Virus record (IMG/VR): IMGVR_UViG_3300025889_000582
Span: 1 to 31,244 of that record
Source of the DNA: a virus
Length of the DNA stretch: 31,244 bases
Strand: one strand, 5' to 3'
Of the stretch, positions 10,425-19,148 are shown piece by piece (within the stretch, counting starts at the first letter, position 1; every line of letters starts with the position of its first letter). A model generated the notes under the pieces. The model was not told the origin of the DNA. It did no database searches and saw only the letters and a list, made by a program, of their open reading frames with translations. The translations under genes and the position numbers were made by a program.

Positions 10425-12469
10425 TAGTTAGCTCCTTCTAGTTGTGCGATACGTGCAGTTAGTGATTCAATTAGGTCTTGTTGTTCTTGGATGGCTTTAA
10501 TTAAAATAAATGTAAAGTCAGAGCCTTTTAGATTTTTTCTTACACCAGCACCTTCAAGTTCATGCTCTACAATTAAATGCGGAAAAATTTGTTCTACTTC
10601 TTGAGCAATCAAACCAATGTTCTTGTCTTCGGTGTCTTCTTGATTGTTCCAGTGATAATCAACGACACGAAGATTTTTAAGATCGTCAAGATACCCATCT
10701 CTAGTAGTTACAATGTTTTTCTTTTGGCGTTCATCTGAAGTGAAAGACGAAGAACCATCGCCATAAAGATAATAAGAAGCAACACCTTGAGTAGTAGATT
10801 TTAAGTGATAACAATTAGTGTTGTTTGCCGTTGAAGGTAAACTTGTACCTAAAGCCTGTACTCCGCTTGTGCCAGAATTTGGGTTGTTGAAAAAACCAGC
10901 AGGCGTTGATGTAGAAGAATGTTCAACACAAAATCTTCCAGCGGAGCTCGGCGTCCCAACCAACAAGTTGCCAGAGCTATCAAACCTAGCGGCTTCGGAA
11001 TTGCCAGTAAAGAAACGCATCACGTTGCTGCCAGTCATGGCGATAAACGTGTCTGTATCATCTGTACCTACGAAATTGTCAGCCATTGCGTTGCCTGACA
11101 GGTAGAGGTCTTTGAATCGGTAAGAGCTGTATCCAATATCTATTGCCGCATCCCGTCCAGCATTGGTGGATGCGTTGTGTGGAAAAATTGCATCAACGCC
11201 ATCATGAAACATGATTGCAGTATCGCCATTTCCTATATATAAGTCGGAATTACTTGTTTCACTACCAATACTACCGACTGTGGTGCCGTCTTTCTGTAGC
11301 GAAACAATAGTGCCGTCGTTTGTTTCTCTGTTGAAAATAGCGGCTTCGTCTCCTGAGCGCGAAGCACGAACGTAACCACTAGTGCCTATATCAACACCGC
11401 CTGTTCCATTTAAGGAGATATGCCCAACCAACAAGTTGCCGCTTGCATCCAGCGTCATTGCTTGAGCCCACGATATTGTAGAGTCCGCAGCACCCGATAT
11501 CGTGTTGTACCATTTATGCACGCCAAACGATTGTTCGTATAAAGATGCAGCGTTTGCGTTCAACCTTTTCCAATCTGCATTAAAGTAACTTTGACCGCCC
11601 ACATAGAAATAATCAGAACTTTGCGAGCCTACCCAGCCGCCTTTAACCACAAGCGATTTGAATGTTGTATCCCAAACAGGTGTAGTGTTTGATAGCCTGA
11701 CTTGCCCCTGCGCGTCAATGCGCATGGCTTCTGTGGCATCTCTAAAGAAGGTCAATGCACCGCTTGTATTTTGTATGCTGTGTTGGGTTGTTCCATTACT
11801 TAAATAAAATATTGGTGTTCCGCCACTTACATAAGAACGAACTGCACCATTGACATCTAGTTTAGTTCCTGGAGATGCGTGTCCAATCCCGACGTTGCCC
11901 TGAGCAATGTAGTTATCACCACCATCTGTATCGAATTGCAGTTGAACATTGCCTGAAGAATCATAGCCTCTAATAAGACCATCATCAGAAGCGTCTGTTT
12001 GCACTACTAAACCACCACCTGCTCCGCTGTTTGCTCTAAGCGTTGCAAGAACTTGCTGAGTCCCAGAAGGAGAAACAGTCAAACCGTCGCTAACCAAAGT
12101 ACCCGTTACGTCGATGCCTGTGGAAGTGGTGGCTAGTTTGGCTGAATCATCGTGATAAAGGGTAACAGCGCCATCAGCAACAGCGGTTATCATGTATTCG
12201 CCAGTATACTTATGTATTTCTACAGCATCATTACCACGTAAAATAAGTTTGCCTGTTCCTGCGTCATCAATGCGACTATGACTACCATCATGATAAATCT
12301 GTAGGTCTTGAGAATTCCCCAGGCGAATCTTCTCGTTATCACCGAGATCGATCTGATCAACGTTAATCGTATCAGCCTGGACTTTGACATTACCGCCAGA
12401 ACGGACTGCAATAAGATAGTCCGTCGGTAGTAATGATCCACCATCTGAAAGCTCTGAAATCTTAGACAT
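10424..12469 (-). CDS. Tail fibre with C-terminal S74 intramolecular chaperone
   Basis: This 681-aa protein has a short N-terminal attachment region (MSKISELSDGGSLLPTDYLI), a long central part with repeated SGNLLVG-type blocks and many Gly/Ser/Asn (beta-rich shaft and receptor parts), and a C-terminal peptidase S74 domain. S578 begins SDERQKKNI; K583 at +5 forms the Ser-Lys dyad, and NIGLIAQEVEQIFP follows. In this family the chaperone trimerises the fibre and then cuts itself off before the Ser. The last about 104 residues should therefore be absent from virions. AGAGGTGACTT precedes the ATG. Confidence 0.85.
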   Translation of the reverse strand: MSKISELSDGGSLLPTDYLIAVRSGGNVKVQADTINVDQIDLGDNEKIRLGNSQDLQIYHDGSHSRIDDAGTGKLILRGNDAVEIHKYTGEYMITAVADGAVTLYHDDSAKLATTSTGIDVTGTLVSDGLTVSPSGTQQVLATLRANSGAGGGLVVQTDASDDGLIRGYDSSGNVQLQFDTDGGDNYIAQGNVGIGHASPGTKLDVNGAVRSYVSGGTPIFYLSNGTTQHSIQNTSGALTFFRDATEAMRIDAQGQVRLSNTTPVWDTTFKSLVVKGGWVGSQSSDYFYVGGQSYFNADWKRLNANAASLYEQSFGVHKWYNTISGAADSTISWAQAMTLDASGNLLVGHISLNGTGGVDIGTSGYVRASRSGDEAAIFNRETNDGTIVSLQKDGTTVGSIGSETSNSDLYIGNGDTAIMFHDGVDAIFPHNASTNAGRDAAIDIGYSSYRFKDLYLSGNAMADNFVGTDDTDTFIAMTGSNVMRFFTGNSEAARFDSSGNLLVGTPSSAGRFCVEHSSTSTPAGFFNNPNSGTSGVQALGTSLPSTANNTNCYHLKSTTQGVASYYLYGDGSSSFTSDERQKKNIVTTRDGYLDDLKNLRVVDYHWNNQEDTEDKNIGLIAQEVEQIFPHLIVEHELEGAGVRKNLKGSDFTFILIKAIQEQQDLIESLTARIAQLEGAN

Positions 12470-12489
12470 AAGTCACCTCTGGTTGTATT

Positions 12490-12852
12490 TTAAGGCATTA
12501 CAGGCCAATCTTCATCATTCAGATTGGGCCAATTTGCATGATTTGGTAAGTCTCTTAGCTCTTGTCTATACGCTTGATATTCTAGCTTTTTCTCTTCTGA
12601 TAACGGGCTATCTGAAACCTGAGTCCAATCAGTATCCGATAATCGCTGATTCCTGGTTAATCTTGGTTGATCTGTGACATCTACAACTTCAACCGATATT
12701 TGTATTGGGATGCCATCTTGAATTTGATATTCATCTGGCGAATACCATCCTTCAACATATCCTTCGCCTTCATTGATTCTTTGATCAATGTTTTGAGTAA
12801 ATACATTAGACGTAATTTTCCCAGATGAAAGATTATACTTTGTGAACCTCAT
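12490..12852 (-). CDS. Tail assembly chaperone-like protein (Phage_tail_APC type)
   Basis: This 120-aa protein ends with the pattern RNQRLSDTDWTQVSDSPLS, then KLEYQAYRQELRDLP and NDEDWPVMP. The RxxxLxxTDWTQ...YRQxLRDLP...WP set is typical of a phage chaperone family found next to tail-fibre genes. The N-terminal half binds an unknown partner. It sits between the J-like protein (ATGA overlap) and the S74 fibre, so it probably helps assemble or attach the fibre. Confidence 0.75.
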   Translation of the reverse strand: MRFTKYNLSSGKITSNVFTQNIDQRINEGEGYVEGWYSPDEYQIQDGIPIQISVEVVDVTDQPRLTRNQRLSDTDWTQVSDSPLSEEKKLEYQAYRQELRDLPNHANWPNLNDEDWPVMP

Positions 12853-15800
12853 CGCTTTAACTCCAAAGCTCTAAGATATGGGAATCTTCCATAAACATTA
12901 TAAGAAGGAACACGGCCTATCTGCATGATATAAGTATGCGTTCCAGCGGCTGGCTGATCTAAGTATGAAACGCCTAACTGTAATCCAAGATTTTTATCCA
13001 TATATGGGTTATAAGTATAATAAATTAACGTATATGTGGCTCCAGTTTTGCGCCAAAGCCAAAGCTGAACTGCTGTGTAGGTGTTGGTGTAATACGTTGA
13101 AGCAGCAAATTCAAACGAAGCAAATAAATCAATAGGACCACCTTCAGTGACGATTGTTACTGATGCTTCGTCCGTGGATGAATTATATGTTGGATTATTT
13201 GCTGCATTTATTGTTGTTGCTGTAGTTGAACTATTGAAATCAACCTCAATCCCAGAGACAGCATTTAGCGCGATTTGATTTGTATCAACGCCGCCACCCG
13301 CGATGATCAGTTGCCCGCCAGATGTATCTAACGTTACGCCATCGATATTTATTCTATCAGCAGATATGGTTCCTGTCGTAATTAATGAACCAGAAATAAC
13401 CACATTTGTTCCCATGTATATGTTCCCGCTAGTAACGGAAAAAGGAACGATAGGCGTGTCTGAAGTAGATAATGGGTCAACGACAGAAAACTTATCAGCA
13501 ATGACTACAAATTCACTTGTAGGTGTACCTGTTGCAGATGTGGACGCTAGACCGAATCCAGCTATCCGATCATTATTATCAATCTTGACCGTATACTGGG
13601 CTTCCAGGCCATTAATAGATGTAGCCTGGGTGCTGATTGATGTCGTGTTGCTCCCAACCGTGGTTGATAGGCTCGTAAGACTGCTAGAAATGCTAGTAAT
13701 AGATCCTTCTGCCGAAGTGACTCGTGTATCTATCCCGCTAATCGCCGTGGCATTTCCAGAAATATCCGTTTCTGCTGATGTCAAATCAGATTGCAGCGTG
13801 GTTATATCTGCTGCTTGAGAAGTAATTGATCCTTCTGCGCTTGTAACTCTAGTCGTTAAGCTGCTCAGAGCCGTTGAATTAGTAGATATATTGCCTTCAG
13901 CGGTCGTTAGATCGGATTGAAGTGTGGTCACATCAGCGGATATGCTGGTAATAGATCCTTCTGCGCTAGTAACTCTAGTGTCCAAAGAACTTACCGCCGT
14001 TGAATTAGACGATATGTTACTGTTTGCAGTTGTTAATCCAGATTGAAGTGTGGTTATATCGCTAGACTGAGATGTGATAGTCCCTTCAGCGGATGTAACA
14101 CGAGTATCTAATGCGCTTATTGCCGATGAATTCGTTGTAACGCCTGATTGGGCAGTAGTTAAACCGCTTTCCAAATTAGTGATAGATGTGGACTGAGAAG
14201 TAATTGTTCCTTCTGCGCTGGTAACCCTGGTATCCAATGAGCTAACGGCAGAAGCATTTGCTGCTACGGTTAATTCTGCAAGATCTAAATCGCTTTGAAG
14301 TGCTGTAATAGAACTAGACTGAGACGTTATCGTACCTTCCGCAGTCGTTACCCTTGTAGTTAGTGAACTAAGACCTGTTGCAGTAGCATCAACCCCAGTA
14401 GTCGGATCATTGACCGTAGATTCTAAAGCCGTGATCTGGCTTGATTGACTCGTGATGTTATCTTCACTTGCAGTCGTTCTAACGTCTAAGGCTTGAACCG
14501 CTGCGGAAGATCCTGATACGAAGTCTGTAAGCTCTTCTAATTCGACATCAACATCACCTTCAGTCGTAAGTAAATTAGCTGATTCATCCGCTACCTTGGT
14601 TCTGTAATTAACATCTTGAGTAAATGATGCATCTAACGTGGTTACTGCTGATGAATTGCTGTCAATATCATTCTCAGCGGTTGTTACCCTTGTAGTTAGT
14701 GCGCTAAGCCCCGAAGCTGTCGCAGCCACACCTGTAGAGGCGTCATTAACTGTTGATTCTAATGCAGTGATATCGGATGCATTAGTGGTGATGTTCCCTT
14801 CAGCCGTAGTGACTCGGGTAGTTAGGCCGCTGATACCAGTCGCATTTGTGGTGATGTTCCCTTCTGCTGTCGTTAAATCAGACTGAAGCGTAGTAATGTC
14901 TGAAGTGTGCGAAGTGATCGTTCCTTCAGCCGCAGTTACTCTAGTAGTAAGGCTAGAAAGACCAGATGCGTTCGCTGCAACACCCGTTGATGCATCGTTT
15001 ACTGTATTCTCAAGGGCTGTGACATCACTTGATATGCTTGTTACCGTACCATTCAAAGATGTGACAGTTGTATCTAAAGCAGATATCGCAGACGCATTTG
15101 TCGTTACATTAGAATTAGTCGTACTTAACGAAGACTGAAGACTCGTAATTGCTGATGCATTCTGGGCAATCTCGCCATCCTTCAATGATACCCATTGAGT
15201 GCTATCCCAGTAGTATGGATGATTGTTATCATCTGAGTCATACCATCTTGAGAAATCAGGGATCGGATCTGGAATACCGCCAACGCCAGCAACAGGTGCT
15301 GATGTTTGAATGTAGATATCGCTAACGCCAGTCGTTAGATCTACAACGACATCTTGAAGACTAGATAAGCTGTTTGAAACAGACGTGATCGATGAATTCA
15401 GAATCGCATTCTGATCACTGACGTAGATCGCAACATCGCCTAGATTCTGAATGTCTACATCCGCGCCCGTTTCTAAATCTAAGACATCGCCTGCTTCGGT
15501 TTCGACCAAAAGAATATCTTGAGCAAGGATAGAGTTAAGAACATCACTTTGGCCTAATACCGTAGTTCCATCGGTGTCATATAAATCAGTTCCGACAGTC
15601 GCCCCAACGGTGGCATTATCTTCTGGCGCATTGGTAGAACCAGAGACATCAGACCACTCTACTCTTCCGACTGTGGCGAAGACTGTGGTATTAGGATCAG
15701 CGTTTGGTTCTAGGTTGGATCTAGCTTCGGCTGATGTGCCTTGATATTTTATAGCCCTAACCCAGTAGTAACGGGTATCGCCAGGACTTACTGCATCAAT

Positions 15801-17534
15801 ACCGTTAGCGAAGTCATGAACAAACTGAGTCCCGTCTGTTTCACCAATCTTGACCGCTGATGAAAAGTTACCATTCGGTGACGCGTAGACATAGATAGAT
15901 TCGTAGTCTTTATTGTTGGGCGGATTAACCCAATCCAATTCAACGTTCTTCAGACCAGCGGTGGCGCTTAGACCAGATGGGCTAGGGACTCCACGGAATC
16001 CAGGCGTAATGTCACCAGTAGCCGTGATTGTAGAATAGTCTCCGACAGCAGGATCTGCATAAGACGTGGAAGAATCTTCGCGTAATGTAAGATTGACCCC
16101 ACCTTCTTCACTGAAGGTCCATCCTAGACACTGAAAGACTTTGTTAGACCAGCTTAGTTCATCGATAGAAACCTGAACCCTGTCTCCGACAGCAACACGC
16201 ATCGCTGATAAATTCGCAGGGAAGGTTACGACTTTTTGCTGATCGGAAAGCTGGATTAACTTGTTTGAAATCCGCTGCGCCATGTAGGACGAATTCGTCA
16301 TATTTAGCGCAATTTCTTTGTCTAATACTTCACCATTGTCTCTAGTGACAGCATCCGCTAGTTGAACTTCAGGAAATTCAGTTGACTTGTAGTTTTGACT
16401 AGGATCAATGAAGACCCCTTTGATCGTGTTGAATCGATCACCACGTTCCAAAGACGTTTTAATCGATAATCCAGATATCAGATCATCTTCGTTCAGGCTT
16501 ATAGCTGGTGCTTCGTAGATCCCAGCACGCATGACGTACTTTCCATTCACATAGGAAAGCATCCCGTTCATTGAACTTAACAGCTTGTTGATGTTCGTTC
16601 TATGGGAATCAGTACCGAACAGAACACCGTTACAGGTAAACCTAGACTGAGAACCGCCAGGAACCGAAACGGAAACATCGCAACCGTTCGCAGCAGTGAC
16701 TACCGCAGGCCAATCAATCTTAGACGCTGCGATGCCCATGCCATAATCGGAATTTATTAAGTAGTCAACCAAGCATAACGCTGGGTTATCGCCGTAGGCT
16801 ATATAGCTTGCGTTAGTGATGCCTTGCCCGTAAGTAGAAACAGCAGCATATTCTAGTCGTGGATCATACAGCTTCTTCCCTTGAACCAGAGCCTTGATGT
16901 TTTGTGGCGTATATTTATCCCAAGTCTCTTGAGAATCTTCGTCTAACGTCCATTTGGTGACGATATAGGCGATTCCCTTGCCTTGGTGGGCAGATGTCCA
17001 TCCTGTGAAAGCTGCAACAAGATCACTATCTGCTGCCTGTGTAGATGTTCCTAGATACTTGTTGATCTTAACGATCGTTTTTGAATTCTTCGGCCCAAAG
17101 ATCCCAGAGCCTGTAACGTTACCGCCTGAACTAGAACCACCGCCAATTTCAGAATCAGGAATAACAACATCATCAAAATGCATATCAGTGATGTCATTGA
17201 CTTCATGGCCTGCTAAGGCGATGGCGTAATAGAGATCTTTGTTATCGGTATTAGCCGTACCTACGAAGGCAATAGGCCCAGAAACAAGAGTCTGGCCATA
17301 GATGATCTTATAAGGTTCGGTAGTAGACTTAACGGTGGCTTGACGTGATCGATCAGTATCGATCTTGGGCATTTCTACTTCAAAAAGATCCATGACCTTT
17401 TTAGCAGCAAACGTGCCTGCTACAAGCAATGCTCCACCAAGAGCTAAAGCCGCACCATAGCTAATAGACGCACCAACTAAAGCTGCTGCTGTATATCCTA
17501 CTGTGGCTAATACAAATGGAATTACTTGAGGCAT
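12849..17534 (-). CDS. J-like tail tip/host specificity protein
   Basis: I start at ATG 17534 (MPQVIPFVLATVGYTAAAL) rather than TTG 17543. The 1561-aa protein has a hydrophobic Gly/Ala-rich segment at residues about 8-45, a TipJ-type region beginning TTEPYKIIYGQTLVSGPIAFV in part (from about 70), the hub-like part to about 515, a fibronectin-III-like domain (about 520-630, LDWVNPPNN...YYWVRAIKYQG), a coiled-coil array (about 790-1300), and a DUF1983-like block (YTVKIDNNDRIAGFGLAS, about 1310-1330). A short C-terminal domain (to LRALELKR) follows. It forms the tail tip that contacts the host. Confidence 0.9.
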   Translation of the reverse strand: MPQVIPFVLATVGYTAAALVGASISYGAALALGGALLVAGTFAAKKVMDLFEVEMPKIDTDRSRQATVKSTTEPYKIIYGQTLVSGPIAFVGTANTDNKDLYYAIALAGHEVNDITDMHFDDVVIPDSEIGGGSSSGGNVTGSGIFGPKNSKTIVKINKYLGTSTQAADSDLVAAFTGWTSAHQGKGIAYIVTKWTLDEDSQETWDKYTPQNIKALVQGKKLYDPRLEYAAVSTYGQGITNASYIAYGDNPALCLVDYLINSDYGMGIAASKIDWPAVVTAANGCDVSVSVPGGSQSRFTCNGVLFGTDSHRTNINKLLSSMNGMLSYVNGKYVMRAGIYEAPAISLNEDDLISGLSIKTSLERGDRFNTIKGVFIDPSQNYKSTEFPEVQLADAVTRDNGEVLDKEIALNMTNSSYMAQRISNKLIQLSDQQKVVTFPANLSAMRVAVGDRVQVSIDELSWSNKVFQCLGWTFSEEGGVNLTLREDSSTSYADPAVGDYSTITATGDITPGFRGVPSPSGLSATAGLKNVELDWVNPPNNKDYESIYVYASPNGNFSSAVKIGETDGTQFVHDFANGIDAVSPGDTRYYWVRAIKYQGTSAEARSNLEPNADPNTTVFATVGRVEWSDVSGSTNAPEDNATVGATVGTDLYDTDGTTVLGQSDVLNSILAQDILLVETEAGDVLDLETGADVDIQNLGDVAIYVSDQNAILNSSITSVSNSLSSLQDVVVDLTTGVSDIYIQTSAPVAGVGGIPDPIPDFSRWYDSDDNNHPYYWDSTQWVSLKDGEIAQNASAITSLQSSLSTTNSNVTTNASAISALDTTVTSLNGTVTSISSDVTALENTVNDASTGVAANASGLSSLTTRVTAAEGTITSHTSDITTLQSDLTTAEGNITTNATGISGLTTRVTTAEGNITTNASDITALESTVNDASTGVAATASGLSALTTRVTTAENDIDSNSSAVTTLDASFTQDVNYRTKVADESANLLTTEGDVDVELEELTDFVSGSSAAVQALDVRTTASEDNITSQSSQITALESTVNDPTTGVDATATGLSSLTTRVTTAEGTITSQSSSITALQSDLDLAELTVAANASAVSSLDTRVTSAEGTITSQSTSITNLESGLTTAQSGVTTNSSAISALDTRVTSAEGTITSQSSDITTLQSGLTTANSNISSNSTAVSSLDTRVTSAEGSITSISADVTTLQSDLTTAEGNISTNSTALSSLTTRVTSAEGSITSQAADITTLQSDLTSAETDISGNATAISGIDTRVTSAEGSITSISSSLTSLSTTVGSNTTSISTQATSINGLEAQYTVKIDNNDRIAGFGLASTSATGTPTSEFVVIADKFSVVDPLSTSDTPIVPFSVTSGNIYMGTNVVISGSLITTGTISADRINIDGVTLDTSGGQLIIAGGGVDTNQIALNAVSGIEVDFNSSTTATTINAANNPTYNSSTDEASVTIVTEGGPIDLFASFEFAASTYYTNTYTAVQLWLWRKTGATYTLIYYTYNPYMDKNLGLQLGVSYLDQPAAGTHTYIMQIGRVPSYNVYGRFPYLRALELKR
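13600..15160 (-). repeat. Coiled-coil repeat array inside the J-like gene
   Basis: About a dozen degenerate units of roughly 42 residues (126 nt) occur, built on patterns such as LTTRVTTAEG / ITSQSS / ITTLQSDL and ISALDTRVTSAEG. Hydrophobic positions follow heptad spacing, as in a trimeric coiled coil with Ser/Thr/Asn-rich surface. One unit region (near 14470-14640) is interrupted by a different stretch, TKVADESANLLTTEGDVDVE. DNA copies have drifted, so this is protein-level duplication rather than a fresh tandem repeat. Confidence 0.85.
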
Positions 17535-17908
17535 ATATTCCAACCTGATGCGATATGTTCTTCAGGGATTCTAATCATTCCCTTGTGAACTAAACAGACT
17601 GCCGTATTGCCTAATTTAACGCCCATCACTTGGCCTTGAGGCGTTTTGACAATCACAGGGCATCCATCCTTTAAAGATTTTATATCTTCCGTAGGCGTCC
17701 CTAAAACGCTTGCAGCAGTGTCTTCCAGATCACCAAAGTCCTTGATAATAGACTCAGCATCTGTCTCAGAATTATAGTGGAAATCGGCTAGATAGTCTTT
17801 TCCTGTAAGCTCTTTAACTATAAAACCTGCGAACTGACAGCAATCAACCGAACCGTAATCAAAGTCTTTTCTTTCCCACTTATTCAGGGCTTGTAGGACT
17901 TGAATCAT
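17522..17908 (-). CDS. NlpC/P60-like tail protein (DUF6950-like)
   Basis: This 128-aa protein has DYGSVDCCQFAGFIV (about 18-32), where the Cys pair follows the usual NlpC/P60 nucleophile pattern (D-C-x-x-F), and a downstream block GCPVIVKTPQGQVMGVKL, then CLVHKGMIRIP, with the His (about 108) as possible catalytic partner. Tail-tip K-like proteins of this type are thought to cut or bind peptidoglycan during infection. It lies between the hub-like gene and J, the position of lambda K. The overlap with J is 13 nt and with the upstream gene ATGA. Confidence 0.7.
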   Translation of the reverse strand: MIQVLQALNKWERKDFDYGSVDCCQFAGFIVKELTGKDYLADFHYNSETDAESIIKDFGDLEDTAASVLGTPTEDIKSLKDGCPVIVKTPQGQVMGVKLGNTAVCLVHKGMIRIPEEHIASGWNICLK

Positions 17909-18531
17909 GCCATTTCGCGGCGTTCTTTGATGTCGCCTGGGGTCTGCGGGTTATCTACTGGCCCATTATTAGAAGCACCCCACTTGATCTTAGCGCCTTC
18001 AACTTTGTGAATATGACTAAAGAACAAATCGCCAGAATATCTCTGCTGTTGGTTGGCATTGGTATACATCAGGTTTTTAGACTTATCAAACCGTGATAGC
18101 TCAGACTCAGCTATAAGCTGGATAGCATCACCACCATCTGCCCCGACGGTAAGATTCATCTGATCCATAAACCCAGCCCAAACCTGGATAGGCGTATCAA
18201 TTAAGGTATCGTCTGAATCTAAGACACCAAGGTAAACAGTCACTGGATGCATGAAGTAATCTTCCGTCAACGCAGCGCCTGATATCGTGGCATCTAAACC
18301 GGATAGCGTAAGAGTAATGGCATAAGGGCTAACATCAACGCCTTCTTCTACTTTAGAAATAGAACCTAAGTCTCCGACACCTAGCCAGTTTTGTGAATCC
18401 CAAGTATAAGTTCCAAGCCCGTTATGAACGTAGAGCGTCCCAGACGGAAACTCCAGCTTGGCGAACATGACCAGATTAACATTCTGGGCCTGAAGCGCTG
18501 TATTAACTGCTGTAGAAAAGCCCCTAGTCAT
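17905..18531 (-). CDS. Minor tail / hub protein (DUF2163-like)
   Basis: This 208-aa protein starts TRGFSTAVNTALQAQNVNLV and continues with AKLEFPSGTLYVHNGLGTYTW, VDVSPYAITLTLSGLDATI and a block with VWAGFMDQMNLTV. This order is typical of the DUF2163-like hub proteins that hold the place of lambda L between the distal-tail and NlpC-like proteins. The C-terminal part (SELSRFDKSKNLMYTNANQQ) is also common in this group. ATG 18531 overlaps the upstream stop. Confidence 0.75.
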   Translation of the reverse strand: MTRGFSTAVNTALQAQNVNLVMFAKLEFPSGTLYVHNGLGTYTWDSQNWLGVGDLGSISKVEEGVDVSPYAITLTLSGLDATISGAALTEDYFMHPVTVYLGVLDSDDTLIDTPIQVWAGFMDQMNLTVGADGGDAIQLIAESELSRFDKSKNLMYTNANQQQRYSGDLFFSHIHKVEGAKIKWGASNNGPVDNPQTPGDIKERREMA

Positions 18532-19148
18532 GCTAGAACATCTTCTATTGCTTCTATTTTGAAGTTAGATACTCGACCTGGGCGCGTATCCCATGACGCA
18601 GTAGACGTAACGATCATCACCGCTAAAGGCGTGACAAAGTTGATAGGATCGTTATCATCCGGTGATTGTCTCAATGGTGGTGCAATAGGAATCGTGATTT
18701 CACCGATTCCGCTGGTAGAACAATCAGCCGTGACGATGTGAAACTCGTTATTAAACGCCACATAATCACCAGCTTTGAAATAGTTCGTATTGCTTAAATC
18801 AGCACCATCAGCAATCACGCTAGAACCAGTCTGGCTTGCGCCTTTAACCTTCAGGTTTGTAACAGAATCACCGCTAGGCGCATTACCTGATCGGTTATAT
18901 CCGTAATCAGTGAAATACATCCTATGGACTTGCCCATCTAGCTTAGCCAGGAATGCTTGCATCTTGGCCCTGTCGGAACCAGTCAGATTATTAAACGTCG
19001 CGGTGGTCTTCCAATACGAACCTTTCCTAGTCGTTGTCTGAATGGCATTGGTCAGCGGAGACTGAAACATCTTGGTATTCGTTACCAGTTCCCAGGTCTG
19101 AGTAGTCGGAGTTACACCGACATCTGTGGCGAATGTATAAGTTGTCAT
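18528..19148 (-). CDS. Distal-tail (M-like) minor tail protein
   Basis: This 206-aa beta-rich protein starts MTTYTFATDVGVTPTTQTW and has FQSPLTNAIQTTTRKGSYWK, a block MQAFLAKLDGQVHRMYFTDY, and the ending TRPGRVSNFKIEAIEDVLA. Proteins of this form follow the tape measure in lambda-like tails and build the junction between tube and tip. The assignment rests on order, length and general sequence feel rather than on a catalytic motif. It is coupled to the tape measure by ATGA. Confidence 0.65.
   Translation of the reverse strand: MTTYTFATDVGVTPTTQTWELVTNTKMFQSPLTNAIQTTTRKGSYWKTTATFNNLTGSDRAKMQAFLAKLDGQVHRMYFTDYGYNRSGNAPSGDSVTNLKVKGASQTGSSVIADGADLSNTNYFKAGDYVAFNNEFHIVTADCSTSGIGEITIPIAPPLRQSPDDNDPINFVTPLAVMIVTSTASWDTRPGRVSNFKIEAIEDVLA

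Noticed and set aside
13303-15138. Plus-strand ORFs of 80-171 aa opposite the J-like coiled-coil region
   Set aside because: They are mirror frames of a Ser/Thr/Ala-rich repeat with few stops on the other strand. No ribosome sites and no own features.
13600-15160. CRISPR array or recent tandem DNA repeat
   Set aside because: The periodic pattern is coding, about 126 nt, and diverged at DNA level. There are no identical repeats separated by unique spacers.
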